64,000 nt of DNA from an uncultured Oscillibacter sp. GTDB taxonomy: Bacteria > Bacillota > Clostridia > Oscillospirales > Oscillospiraceae. The notes below the pieces were generated by a model. The model was not told where the DNA came from, searched no databases, and saw only the letters and a program-made list of their open reading frames with translations. Shown piece after piece: positions 1 to 7,982 of the stretch (the stretch's first letter is position 1; every line of letters starts with the position of its first letter). The stretch covers positions 39,888-103,887 of the forward strand of contig CAAGJQ010000089.1 of assembly GCA_900770295.1 (NCBI GenBank), in the 5' to 3' direction. The position numbers were made by a program, and so were the translations under genes.

Positions 1-106
1 TTTCCGCCTTGCGGTGAAAACTGCGCCCGCTCCCTTGCTCCTCCTCTTCCCACCGTGACCGCTTCGCCGGGTCACGGCGGGAGCCCTGTTGGGGCGTCAC
101 CATGCC
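1..106. other. Left-edge spacer downstream of smc, no assigned gene
   Basis: This stretch lies 3' of smc. On the minus strand an open frame begins with ATG near position 103 and stays open to the window edge, but it has no convincing ribosome site and no recognisable similarity. A GC-rich hairpin (CCGTGACC pairing with GGTCACGG, about 53-77) is visible without a T-run. In many Firmicutes ftsY follows smc, but nothing here identifies it. Confidence 0.3.
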
Positions 107-3100
107 CTATTTGATCTTCAATTCCTTGGCCATGTCGTTCAGATTGATGGTCAGTATCTTACTGACGCCCTGCTCCTGCATGGTGACGCCGTACAGCACG
201 TCGGCCTCCTCCATGGTGCCCCGGCGGTGGGTGATGACGATGAACTGCGTCCGGCCCGCCAGGGTCCGCATGTAGCGGGCCACCCGGATGACGTTGGGCT
301 CGTCCAGGGCGGCCTCGATCTCATCCATGACGCAGAAGGGCGTGGGGTGGACCTTCAAAATGGCGAAGTACAGAGCGATGGCCACGAAGGCCTTCTCGCC
401 GCCGGAGAGGAGGGAGATGGTCTTTAAGGTCTTTCCGGGCGGCTGGGCCTTGATCTCGATGCCGCAGCCCAGAATGTCGCTCTCGTCCTCCAGCTCCAGC
501 TTGGCCTGGCCCCCGCCGAAGAGGTCCGTGAAGGTGGTCTGGAAGCTCTCGTTGATGAGCTTGAACTGCTCCGCGAAGATGGCGGTCATCTGGTTGGTGA
601 TCTCCTCGATGATGCCGCTGAGCTCCTCCTTGGCCTTTTCCACGTCGTCGCGCTGGTCCGTCAGATAGGTGTAGCGGCCGTTGACCCGGTCGAACTCCTC
701 GATAGCGCCGATGTTGATGGCTCCAAGGGCGGAGATGTCCCGTTTCAGCTCTCCGATGCGGCGGGTGGCCTTGGGGATGCTCTCCAGCTCGATGCGCTGG
801 GCCTGAGCATCCGTGTGGCTGAGCTCGTAGGTCTCCCACAGCCGGTCCAGGATCTGCTTTTCCTCCATGGCGGAGGTGGAGATCTTGTTCTCCAGCTTTG
901 CCGCCGCCATCTGCAGATTCTGGAAGTTCTCGTTCAGTTCCTTGCTGGCGCGGTTTTTGGCAGTGCGCTCCGCCTCCAGGGCGATCTTCTCCTCGTTCAG
1001 CGCCGTCAGCCGGTCCCGGAAGGTCTGGCCCTGGGCAGAGAGGGTTTCCAGCTCCGTTTTCCGCCGGGCGATCTCTCCGCTGGCCTCGTCGATGTTCCGC
1101 TGATAGGTCCGGACCGTCTCCTCCTTCTGGTCCCGGTCCCCGGCCAAACTCTCCGCCAGCTGCCGCAGGTCGGCGGCACGGCGGACGGTGGACTCCCGCT
1201 CGGCGGTCAGAGCCGCCAGATCGGACTTCTTTCCGCTGATCTCTTCCGTCAGAGCCCCGGACTGGGCCAGCAGCTCTGACTGGCCGGAGAGGGCCTCTTC
1301 GGCCTTCGCCCGCAGGCTCTCCGCCAGACGCTCCTGCCCGGCGATCTGTTTTTCCGCCTCCGCGGCCCGCTGCCCGTTGTCCTTCAGGCGGCCGGTCAGG
1401 CTCTCCCACTCGCCCTCCAGATTTTCCAGATTCTCCCGCAGGGAGCGCAGCAAAATGTCAAAGTGGTTCTTCGTACCCTCCAGCCGCAAAACCTCGTCCT
1501 CGGCCTGGCGGCGCTGGCTCTCCGCCGTCTCCAGCTCGTACTGGGCGGCGGCCAGTTCCCGGTTCGCCGCCTCCTCCGCAGCCTGGGCGGCGGACAGCTT
1601 TTCATGCATGGCGCTGGCCCGGCCGTTCAGCTTTTCCAGCTCGGCGGCGCGGCTCAGCACACCGGCGGACCGGCTGGTGGAGCCGCCGGTCATGGAGCCG
1701 CCCCGGTTGATGACCTGCCCGTCCAGCGTCACGATGCGGAAGGCGTTGCGGTACTTCCGGGCCATGGCGATGCCGCAGTCCATGTCCTCCACGATGACCG
1801 TCCGGCCCAGGAGGTTCTGGAAGATATTCGTATAGCGGGCATCAAACTTCACCAGGCGGGAGGCGATGCCCACGAAACCGAATTCATTTTCCACGCCGGG
1901 CTGGCGCAGCTCGTCGCCCCGGATGGCGGTCAGCGGCAGGAAGGTGGCGCGGCCGCCGTCCCGCTGTTTCAGGAAGTTGATGGCCGCCTTGGCGTCCTCC
2001 TCCCGGTCCACCACGATGTTCTGCAATCCCGCGCCCAGGGCGATCTCAATGGCCAGAGACACCTGCTGGTCGGTCTTCATCAGATTCGCCACCGGGCCGT
2101 GGATGCCCCGGAGACTATTCTTTGCCTGCATGACCGTCTTGACGGCCTTGGAGAAGCCCTCGTACTCCTTCTCCATCTCCGTCAGAAGGCGGATGCGGTT
2201 GTCCAGCGCGCCCACGTCCATGGTCAGCTGGACCCGGTGTTCCGACGCGGCGGCGGCTTTCTTCTTCCGCTCCTCCATCCGCAGGCTGTGGCCCGCGATG
2301 ATGTTGGACACCGCCTCCGCCTCGTCCCGGGCATCCTCCAGAGCGCGGCGGTTGGCCCTGGCCTCCTTCTCGGATTCCGCCAGTTGGGCCTCGGCGGCGG
2401 CTTTTTCCTGTTCAACGGCGGCTTTCCGCTCCTCGATCTGTCCGTTTTCAGCGGCGATGGCAGCGACTTCCGCCCGCGCGTCCGCCGCAGCGGCCACGGC
2501 CATGGCCTCCTGGCCCCGCAGGGCCTCCGCCTGGGACTGGGCGCCGCCGGCCTGGGCCGCGGCCTCCCGTGCCTGCTCCAGCAGTCCATCCAGCGCGTGA
2601 TTCAGCGTCTCGATCTCTCCGTCGATCTCCGCGATGCGGCGCTCCAGTTCCTCCGCCTGCTTCTCCAGGCCTCCGGCGCGGCTGTCCGTCTCCTCCAGCT
2701 CCGTCCGGGCCCGGTCGATGTTCTCCTGATTGTGGGTGATCGTACTCTCCAGCACGGCGATGGCGGACTCCTGCTCCTTCACCCGGCCGTCCAGCTCGGC
2801 GGCCTCGGCGCGGATGCGCTCCGCCTCCATGTCCTTCTCCTGCATCCGAAGACCGTACTGCTCATCCTCGGCGTACAGGGCGTCAATTTGGGCCTTGGCC
2901 TCGTCCCGGGCGGCCTCGGCGGCGGCGCAGTCCGCCTTCAGCTTCTGGACGCTGGCTTTCAGGGCATCCAGATTCTCCAGCCACACGGAGATCTCCAACA
3001 GGCGCAGCTCGTCCCGCAGGACCAGGAACTTTTTGGCCTTCTCCGCCTGGTCCCGCAGGGGTTCCACCTGCAATTCCAGTTCGGATATCTTGTCGTTGAT

Positions 3101-3673
3101 GCGGACCAGGTTCTCCTCCGTCCGCTCCAGCTTCCGCTCCGACTCCTCTTTCCGGTGGCGGAACTTGGAGATGCCGGCGGCCTCCTCGAAAATCTCCCGG
3201 CGCTCGCCGCTCTTGGCGGACAAAATCTCGTCGATCTTGCCCTGGCCGATGATGGAGTAGCCCTCCCGGCCCATGCCGGTGTCCATGAACAGCTCCGTCA
3301 CGTCCTTCAATCGGACGGACTGCCGGTTGATGTAGTATTCGCTCTCGCCGCTGCGGTAATAGCGGCGGGTGACGGAGACCTCCGCCTCCTCCATGGTGGG
3401 GAAGATGTGCTCCGTGTTGTCGATTACCAGCGTCACCTGGGCAAAGCCCACCTGGGCCCGCTTCGCCGTGCCGCCGAAGATGACGTCCTCCATCTTCGCG
3501 CCTCGGAGGCTCTTACTGCTCTGCTCACCCATGACCCAGCGGATGGCGTCGGAAATATTGGACTTGCCGGAGCCGTTGGGGCCCACGATGGCGGTGATAT
3601 CCTCGCCGAAGTTCAGGACCGTCTTATCGGGGAAGGACTTGAATCCCTGGATCTCCAATGCTTTTAAGTACAC
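107..3673 (-). CDS. smc: Chromosome segregation protein SMC
   Basis: This is a full-length SMC ATPase of 1188 aa, the usual size for the family. It works with ScpA/ScpB in the cytoplasm to organise and segregate the chromosome. The N-terminal head starts MYLKALEIQGFKSF and carries the Walker A motif GPNGSGKSN at residues 31-39. Two long Glu/Ala/Arg-rich coiled coils flank a hinge at roughly residues 505-680. The C-terminal head has the signature LLSGGEK at about 1088 and Walker B FCVMDEIEAALD at about 1113-1124. The start is GTG, preceded by AGAGGTGG. A promoter candidate is listed separately. The gene is intact and no partner genes lie beside it in this window. Confidence 0.97.
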   Translation of the reverse strand: MYLKALEIQGFKSFPDKTVLNFGEDITAIVGPNGSGKSNISDAIRWVMGEQSSKSLRGAKMEDVIFGGTAKRAQVGFAQVTLVIDNTEHIFPTMEEAEVSVTRRYYRSGESEYYINRQSVRLKDVTELFMDTGMGREGYSIIGQGKIDEILSAKSGERREIFEEAAGISKFRHRKEESERKLERTEENLVRINDKISELELQVEPLRDQAEKAKKFLVLRDELRLLEISVWLENLDALKASVQKLKADCAAAEAARDEAKAQIDALYAEDEQYGLRMQEKDMEAERIRAEAAELDGRVKEQESAIAVLESTITHNQENIDRARTELEETDSRAGGLEKQAEELERRIAEIDGEIETLNHALDGLLEQAREAAAQAGGAQSQAEALRGQEAMAVAAAADARAEVAAIAAENGQIEERKAAVEQEKAAAEAQLAESEKEARANRRALEDARDEAEAVSNIIAGHSLRMEERKKKAAAASEHRVQLTMDVGALDNRIRLLTEMEKEYEGFSKAVKTVMQAKNSLRGIHGPVANLMKTDQQVSLAIEIALGAGLQNIVVDREEDAKAAINFLKQRDGGRATFLPLTAIRGDELRQPGVENEFGFVGIASRLVKFDARYTNIFQNLLGRTVIVEDMDCGIAMARKYRNAFRIVTLDGQVINRGGSMTGGSTSRSAGVLSRAAELEKLNGRASAMHEKLSAAQAAEEAANRELAAAQYELETAESQRRQAEDEVLRLEGTKNHFDILLRSLRENLENLEGEWESLTGRLKDNGQRAAEAEKQIAGQERLAESLRAKAEEALSGQSELLAQSGALTEEISGKKSDLAALTAERESTVRRAADLRQLAESLAGDRDQKEETVRTYQRNIDEASGEIARRKTELETLSAQGQTFRDRLTALNEEKIALEAERTAKNRASKELNENFQNLQMAAAKLENKISTSAMEEKQILDRLWETYELSHTDAQAQRIELESIPKATRRIGELKRDISALGAINIGAIEEFDRVNGRYTYLTDQRDDVEKAKEELSGIIEEITNQMTAIFAEQFKLINESFQTTFTDLFGGGQAKLELEDESDILGCGIEIKAQPPGKTLKTISLLSGGEKAFVAIALYFAILKVHPTPFCVMDEIEAALDEPNVIRVARYMRTLAGRTQFIVITHRRGTMEEADVLYGVTMQEQGVSKILTINLNDMAKELKIK

Positions 3674-3712
3674 AGTTCCACCTCTGTCATTTTCACATAC
3701 TATAACTAGAAT

Positions 3713-3741
3713 AGATTAGCAGAAAAGCGTCTGGTTTTCAA
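3713..3741 (-). promoter_or_regulatory. Candidate sigma-A promoter of smc
   Basis: On the minus strand TTGAAA (3741-3736) is separated by 17 bases from TAATCT (3718-3713), about 40 bases upstream of the smc start. The hexamers are imperfect, so this is a prediction only. Confidence 0.45.
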
Positions 3742-3866
3742 GTAGAACCATCTGTTATTTTGCCAGCCTTTTCCGCTCCCACCGTGATACTCAAAACAGA
3801 TCTCGCTTTTTGTGGACAGCCGTGTTATCCTATGAAAAGAATAGCGATATGGAAAGGATGTCACCT

Positions 3867-4103
3867 GTGCGAATGAAACAGCCGCGGCTGGTGGTCACGT
3901 TTTATACGACCGCCGGCGCCATTGCTGCCGAGCAGCTCTGCCGGAAGGCGGGTCTGGAGGGAAAACTGATCTCCGTCCCCCGCTGCCTCACCTCCGACTG
4001 CGGGATCGCCTGGTCGGCGCCGCCGGAGACCCGGGCGGTGCTGGAACAGCAATTCCGGGAAGCCGGCATTGAAACCGCGGGCTTTCACGAGCTTTTGGTA
4101 TAG
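3867..4103 (+). CDS. DUF3343 domain protein of the YedE/YedF cluster
   Basis: This small cytoplasmic protein of about 78 aa matches DUF3343: an N-terminal TFYTTAGAIAAEQLCRKAGL segment and a conserved Cys in the SDCGIAW motif. The function is unknown, but in Clostridia this domain is often next to yedE and yedF, as here, in clusters linked to selenium or sulfur handling. I chose the GTG start because GGAAAGGA lies 8 bases upstream. The longer frame from 3810 has no ribosome site, and the ATG at 3873 is too far from the Shine-Dalgarno sequence. The next gene starts 56 bases downstream, so the three genes probably form one operon. Confidence 0.8.
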   Translation: MRMKQPRLVVTFYTTAGAIAAEQLCRKAGLEGKLISVPRCLTSDCGIAWSAPPETRAVLEQQFREAGIETAGFHELLV

Positions 4104-4159
4104 GCGTTTTCTTTTGGAAATCGTTGTTCTTTTAAAAAAATAATGATAGGAGTGTTTGG

Positions 4160-5266
4160 ATGAGAGAAAACAACTGGTTCCGGGAGCACGGTCTGATCTT
4201 ACTGACCGGCGTCGTGGTCGGCATCGCGGCTCTGGTGCTGACCGCCTCCGGTAACCCCAAAAACATGGGCTTCTGCATCGCCTGCTTTGAGCGGGACATC
4301 GCCGGCGCGCTGGGTCTGCACAGCGCCGACAAGGTCCAGTACATCCGCCCGGAAATCATCGGCATCGTTCTGGGCGCCCTGCTGGCGGCCGTCGGCGCCA
4401 AGGAATTCCGGGCCAAGGCCGGTTCCTCCCCCGCCTGCCGCTTCATCCTGGGCATGTTCGTCATGATCGGCGCGCTGGTCTTTTTGGGCTGCCCGCTGCG
4501 CATGGTCATCCGCCTGGGCGGCGGTGATCTGACCGCCGTGGCCGGTCTGGTGGGCTTTGTGGCCGGTATTCTGGTGGGCATCGTCTTTCTGCGGAAGGGC
4601 TTTTCCCTGGGACGGGCCTATCCGGTCCGCCAGGGCGAGGGTCTGATGCTGCCCGGCCTTATGGTGGTCCTGCTGGTTTTGCTGCTGGTATTCCCCGGCA
4701 AGCTGCGCTTCTCCGAGGCCGGTCCCGGCTCCATGCACGCGTTCTGGGCCATCTCTCTGGCGGCCGGTCTGATTGTGGGCGCGCTGGCCCAGCGGAGCCG
4801 CCTGTGCATGGCCGGCGGCATCCGGGACGCCGTGATGCTCCGTGATTTCCGGCTGCTGTCCGGTTTTCTGGCCATCTGGGTCACTGTCAGCATCGGCAAC
4901 CTGATCCTCGGAAACTACAATCTCTCCGCCGTGTCCCAGCCCATTGCCCACAGCCAGTATCTGTGGTCCGCCCTGGGCATGGCTCTGGCGGGCTGGGGCT
5001 CCATCCTGCTGGGCGGCTGTCCTCTGCGGCAGCTGATCCTGGCCGGTGAGGGCAACGGCGATTCCGCCGTGACGGTGCTGGGCATGATCGTCGGTGCCGC
5101 TGTGTCCCACAACTTCGGACTGGCGGGCAGCGCCGACAGCGTGGTGGACGGTGTCTACAAGGTAGGCGGCATCGGCACCGCCGGTATGGTGGCCGTCATC
5201 TTCGGCTTCGTGGTACTGCTGGTCATCACCATCACTCATCTTCCCGGAAAGGAGCATGCATTATGA
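4160..5266 (+). CDS. yedE: YedE family putative selenium/thiosulfate-type transporter
   Basis: This 368-aa polytopic membrane protein of the YeeE/YedE family contains two related halves. Conserved cysteine motifs are visible: CIACF near residue 35, GCPLRM near 112, RSRLCMAGG near 215 and GGCPLRQ near 286. In the characterised YeeE relative, such cysteines relay thiosulfate through the membrane. The YedE subgroup sits with YedF in selenium-using organisms and is annotated as a selenium transporter on context alone. The gene has an AGGAG site 7 bases before ATG. Its stop overlaps the yedF start by ATGA, indicating translational coupling. Confidence 0.88.
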   Translation: MRENNWFREHGLILLTGVVVGIAALVLTASGNPKNMGFCIACFERDIAGALGLHSADKVQYIRPEIIGIVLGALLAAVGAKEFRAKAGSSPACRFILGMFVMIGALVFLGCPLRMVIRLGGGDLTAVAGLVGFVAGILVGIVFLRKGFSLGRAYPVRQGEGLMLPGLMVVLLVLLLVFPGKLRFSEAGPGSMHAFWAISLAAGLIVGALAQRSRLCMAGGIRDAVMLRDFRLLSGFLAIWVTVSIGNLILGNYNLSAVSQPIAHSQYLWSALGMALAGWGSILLGGCPLRQLILAGEGNGDSAVTVLGMIVGAAVSHNFGLAGSADSVVDGVYKVGGIGTAGMVAVIFGFVVLLVITITHLPGKEHAL

Positions 5267-5466
5267 TCGATACGAGAGGTCTCTCCTGCCCCATGCCCGT
5301 CATCATGGTGCAGAACGCGGTCCGCAAGGACGCCCCCGCCACGCTGGAGGTCCTGTCGGACGCTCAGGTGTCCGTGGAAAATATCACCCGGTTCGCCCAT
5401 ACGCAGGGCTATCAGGTGACAGTCACACCGGAGGGCGATGACTTCAAGCTGACGTTGACGAAATAA
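5263..5466 (+). CDS. yedF: YedF-like TusA/SirA-domain sulfurtransferase
   Basis: This 67-aa protein is essentially only a TusA/SirA domain. It opens with MIDTRGLSCPMPVIM, whose Cys-Pro is the family's persulfide-carrying motif. TusA-like proteins shuttle sulfur (or possibly selenium) to acceptors. Full-length YedF proteins of Clostridia have a second DsrE-like domain and about 190-200 aa, so this is the short form. The gene overlaps yedE by ATGA and ends before a strong hairpin. The selenium link comes from gene context, not from the sequence itself. Confidence 0.85.
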   Translation: MIDTRGLSCPMPVIMVQNAVRKDAPATLEVLSDAQVSVENITRFAHTQGYQVTVTPEGDDFKLTLTK

Positions 5467-5472
5467 GAAGCG

Positions 5473-5503
5473 GCAGGGCCGTCCCGGTACGGGGCGGCCC
5501 TGC
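5473..5503 (+). terminator. Hairpin terminator after yedF (between convergent genes)
   Basis: A 14-bp stem (5473-5486 with 5490-5503, one G-T pair) and a 3-base loop lie 7 bases after the yedF stop. The T-run is short (TGTTT). The convergent XRE gene ends at 5508. Confidence 0.7.
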
Positions 5504-5507
5504 TGTT

Positions 5508-5699
5508 TCACTCCCAGAACAGTTCGTCCAGGGTCTTGTTCAGCGTTTTGCAGATGGCGATGCAGAGCTTGATGGTGGGATTGTAGTCTCCCTTTTCGAT
5601 GGCGTTGATGGTCTGGCGGGAGACGCCCACCGCGTCCGCCAGCTGCTGCTGGCTCATGTCCAGCGCCGCCCGGGCGGATTTCAGCCGGAGGTTTTTCAT
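5508..5699 (-). CDS. Small XRE/Cro-type HTH regulator
   Basis: This 63-aa DNA-binding protein is a single Cro/CI helix-turn-helix: MKNLRLKSARAALDMSQQQL, then VSRQTINAIEKG and the ending LNKTLDELFWE. The motif set is typical of short regulators cotranscribed with a membrane protein in Firmicutes. Its ATG overlaps the stop of the upstream membrane-protein gene by ATGA, which fixes the start. A longer frame reading back to 6047 only shadows that gene. It probably regulates its own operon, but the target is not visible. Confidence 0.88.
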   Translation of the reverse strand: MKNLRLKSARAALDMSQQQLADAVGVSRQTINAIEKGDYNPTIKLCIAICKTLNKTLDELFWE

Positions 5700-6214
5700 T
5701 CCCCTGCCTCCCGCTTCGCCAGCAGGTAATTCACCACGTAAATCACCAGAATGACCAATACCATGGCGCCGCAAATGCCATTCACCGCGGCGAAGGTCAG
5801 GATGCCGTCCTCCATTACCCGGCCGTTTTTCCAATTCATGACGCCGATGAACAAATTCAGCGATCCGATGACAGTGAGCATTGTCATGACGGTCCGGGGC
5901 TTTTCTTTCAGGCTCAGATAGGCATCCTTCACGATGCAGACGGACGCAAACACCATCAGCGCCGCGGCAATACACAGCATAGCGCCGACGAGAACATCGC
6001 ACCAACGGCCCAGGACCATGTCGGAAAAGCCATACAGCAGCAGGCACGTCAGCAGGGTCCAGAACCCATACTTGTATGCTTGCCCCCGGGCCCGCTCCTG
6101 CCGCTCGTCAAAGGTCAGATCCATAACCTTCAGCTTAAACAGCAGCGCCACGATGCCGACGCCCACCAGGATGCCCACGACGATGCCCACAATGTATCCC
6201 AGAGAATGTTCCAT
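5696..6214 (-). CDS. Multi-pass membrane protein paired with XRE regulator
   Basis: This 172-aa integral membrane protein has about five hydrophobic segments: residues 7-27, 50-67, 72-94, 107-126 and 140-163. A charged patch DLTFDERQERARGQAYKYGF follows the first TM. That DERQ..ARG..YKY pattern recurs in small Firmicute membrane proteins encoded with a short XRE regulator. I do not know its function. The AGGAGG site 8 bases upstream supports the start. A good promoter lies upstream and the regulator gene follows with an ATGA overlap. Confidence 0.75.
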   Translation of the reverse strand: MEHSLGYIVGIVVGILVGVGIVALLFKLKVMDLTFDERQERARGQAYKYGFWTLLTCLLLYGFSDMVLGRWCDVLVGAMLCIAAALMVFASVCIVKDAYLSLKEKPRTVMTMLTVIGSLNLFIGVMNWKNGRVMEDGILTFAAVNGICGAMVLVILVIYVVNYLLAKREAGE

Positions 6215-6249
6215 ATGTACTTCCTCCTGTTTTCTCTTATTGTGAGGTC

Positions 6250-6278
6250 AGTGTAATACTACGCCGTCTATTTGTCAA
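6250..6278 (-). promoter_or_regulatory. Sigma-A promoter of the membrane protein/XRE operon
   Basis: On the minus strand TTGACA (6278-6273) is 17 bases from TACACT (6255-6250), about 36 bases upstream of the start codon at 6214. Confidence 0.7.
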
Positions 6279-6309
6279 GTATATTTTACTTTTTGTCTCA
6301 AAAATTTTC

Positions 6310-6333
6310 CGGCGGCACATTACTGTGCCGCCG
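6310..6333 (-). terminator. Terminator of the tepA-like gene
   Basis: A 9-bp stem CGGCGGCAC/GTGCCGCCG overlaps the last codons of the protease gene and is followed on the minus strand by GGAAAATTTTT. Confidence 0.65.
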
Positions 6334-7039
6334 TGTCTCCCTTCTTATCCCGAATCTGCCGGTACAGGCACTGGAGGCCGTCGGACAAGCCGCCCACCTG
6401 GTCGATGATGCCCAGACGGACCGCCTCCTCGCCGTAGACCACGCTGCCCACGTCGGCGGCCATATCGTCCTTTTTCAGCATCAGGGCCTGAAAGTCCTCG
6501 GCGCTGATGTGGCTGTGACCGGAGACGAAAGCCACGATGCGGTCCTGGAGCCGCTGGAAGTAGTTGTAGGTCTGGGGCGCGGCAATGACGGTGCCGCTCA
6601 TGCGGACCGGATGGATGGTCATGGCGGCGGAGGGCACGGCGAAGCTCCTCTTCGCCGCCACCGCCAGAGGTACCCCGATGGAGTGGCTTCCCCCCAGAAC
6701 GATGGAAACAGTGGGCTTCGTCATGCTGGCGATCAGCTCCGCGATGGCGAGACCCGCCTCCACGTCGCCGCCCACGGTGTTCAGCAGAAACAGGATGCCG
6801 TCCACCTCCTCGCTCTCCTCCAGCTTGGCCAGGAGCGGCAGTACATGCTCATACTTCGTGGTTTTCGTCGTGTTGGACGCCGTCATATGGCCCTCGATCT
6901 GGCCGATGATGCTCAGGCTGTACACCGTGCCCCGGGGCGTTCGGGTCAGGGCGGAGGAAAAGTCCAGGATGTTCTGGACCGTGTCCTTGTTCTCGTCATT
7001 TTCCCGGCTGGACTCGGTGGGCTTGGTACTTTCAGTCAT
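6320..7039 (-). CDS. ClpP-like serine protease of the TepA/YmfB type
   Basis: This 239-aa cytoplasmic protein has the ClpP/crotonase fold of the translocation-enhancing TepA group. The nucleophile is probably Ser120 in GGSHSIG and the base His143 in MTIHPVRMSG. The glycine pair in LNTVGGDVEAG (about 87-97) matches the ClpP substrate-binding loop. The first 25 residues are polar and unlike ClpP. I placed the start at MTESTKP because GGGAGGG lies 6 bases upstream; the longer frame to 7072 lacks a ribosome site. Bacillus TepA has been linked to protein export and spore-protein degradation, but the substrate here is unknown. The gene is monocistronic. Confidence 0.85.
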   Translation of the reverse strand: MTESTKPTESSRENDENKDTVQNILDFSSALTRTPRGTVYSLSIIGQIEGHMTASNTTKTTKYEHVLPLLAKLEESEEVDGILFLLNTVGGDVEAGLAIAELIASMTKPTVSIVLGGSHSIGVPLAVAAKRSFAVPSAAMTIHPVRMSGTVIAAPQTYNYFQRLQDRIVAFVSGHSHISAEDFQALMLKKDDMAADVGSVVYGEEAVRLGIIDQVGGLSDGLQCLYRQIRDKKGDTAAQ

Positions 7040-7120
7040 AATATCCCTCCCTTTCCCCTGTATTGTCCGCATTTTTATGAAAACTACACGCCGGCCGGCC
7101 TTTCTTTTTTTTCGTTTCCA

Positions 7121-7129
7121 TGGTATACT
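7121..7129 (+). promoter_or_regulatory. Extended -10 promoter candidate for the proBA operon
   Basis: TGGTATACT (TG-N-TATACT) lies 38 bases upstream of the proB start. No good -35 hexamer is visible, which is usual for extended -10 promoters. Confidence 0.45.
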
Positions 7130-7166
7130 GTTTCAATACTTTTTACATACCGGGAGGACTCGAACC

Positions 7167-7967
7167 GTGGAACATACAAAGCAGCGCATTGTCGTAAAGG
7201 TGGGCACCTCCACCCTGACCCATGACTCCGGCAGTCTGGACCTGCGGAGCATGGAGCATCTGGTCCGCACACTGGCCGATCTCAGCGGCATGGGACACGA
7301 GGTCATCCTGGTGACCTCCGGCGCCATCGCCGTGGGCACCGCCAAGCTGGGGCTTTCAGAACGGCCAAAGGAGCTACGGATGAAGCAGGCGGCCGCCGCG
7401 GTGGGCCAGTGCCGGATGATGCACATTTACGACAAGCTGTTCTCCGAGTACAACCGCTCCATGGCCCAGATCCTGCTGACCGGCGATGATGTGGACGACC
7501 CGGAGCGGGCGGAGCATCTGTCCAACACCTTCTCCGCCCTGCTGGAGATGGGGGTCATTCCGGTGGTGAATGAAAACGACTCCGTGTCCTCCGCCGAGAT
7601 TGAGACGGGCCGCCACAAGGTCCTGGGCGACAACGACACACTGTCCGCCGTCGTGGCGAAGCTGTGCCGGGCGAACCTGCTGGTGCTGCTGTCCGACATC
7701 GATGGGCTGTATGACGCGGACCCCAAGACCCACCCCGGTGCGAAGCTGCTCCATCAGGTTGCGGAGCTGACGCCGGAGATCCTGGAGATGGCAGGAGGCG
7801 CAGGCACCTGGCGGGGCACCGGCGGCATGGCGACGAAGCTCTCCGCCGCCCGCATCGCCATGGGGGCCGGGTGCGACATGGTCATCACCAACGGGGAGCG
7901 GATGGAGGACCTCTACGGCATCGTGGAGGGGCAGGACATCGGCACCCGGTTTTTGGCATCCAAATAA
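7167..7967 (+). CDS. proB: Glutamate 5-kinase
   Basis: This enzyme phosphorylates L-glutamate with ATP in the first step of proline synthesis. The 266-aa sequence is an amino-acid kinase domain: KVGTSTLT at the N terminus, a glycine-rich VTSGAIAVG loop, ENDSVSSAEIETG, LLSDIDGLYDADP and GTGGMATKLSAA. It lacks the C-terminal PUA domain of the 367-aa E. coli enzyme, so it is the short form. I chose the GTG start because GGGAGG lies 9 bases upstream; frames beginning at 6585 read through antisense of the protease gene. proA follows after 15 bases with its own AAAGGAGG, giving a proB-proA operon. Confidence 0.95.
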   Translation: MEHTKQRIVVKVGTSTLTHDSGSLDLRSMEHLVRTLADLSGMGHEVILVTSGAIAVGTAKLGLSERPKELRMKQAAAAVGQCRMMHIYDKLFSEYNRSMAQILLTGDDVDDPERAEHLSNTFSALLEMGVIPVVNENDSVSSAEIETGRHKVLGDNDTLSAVVAKLCRANLLVLLSDIDGLYDADPKTHPGAKLLHQVAELTPEILEMAGGAGTWRGTGGMATKLSAARIAMGAGCDMVITNGERMEDLYGIVEGQDIGTRFLASK

Positions 7968-7982
7968 AAGGAGGTCCTTTTT

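Noticed and set aside
1463..3667. 734-aa plus-strand open frame opposite smc
   Set aside because: It is the antisense shadow of a conserved SMC frame in high-GC DNA; Leu/Gly/His-rich composition, no family features.
3867..5466. Selenocysteine codons in the selenium-type cluster
   Set aside because: All TGA codons at gene ends fit normal stops with overlapping starts, and no downstream SECIS-like need was seen.
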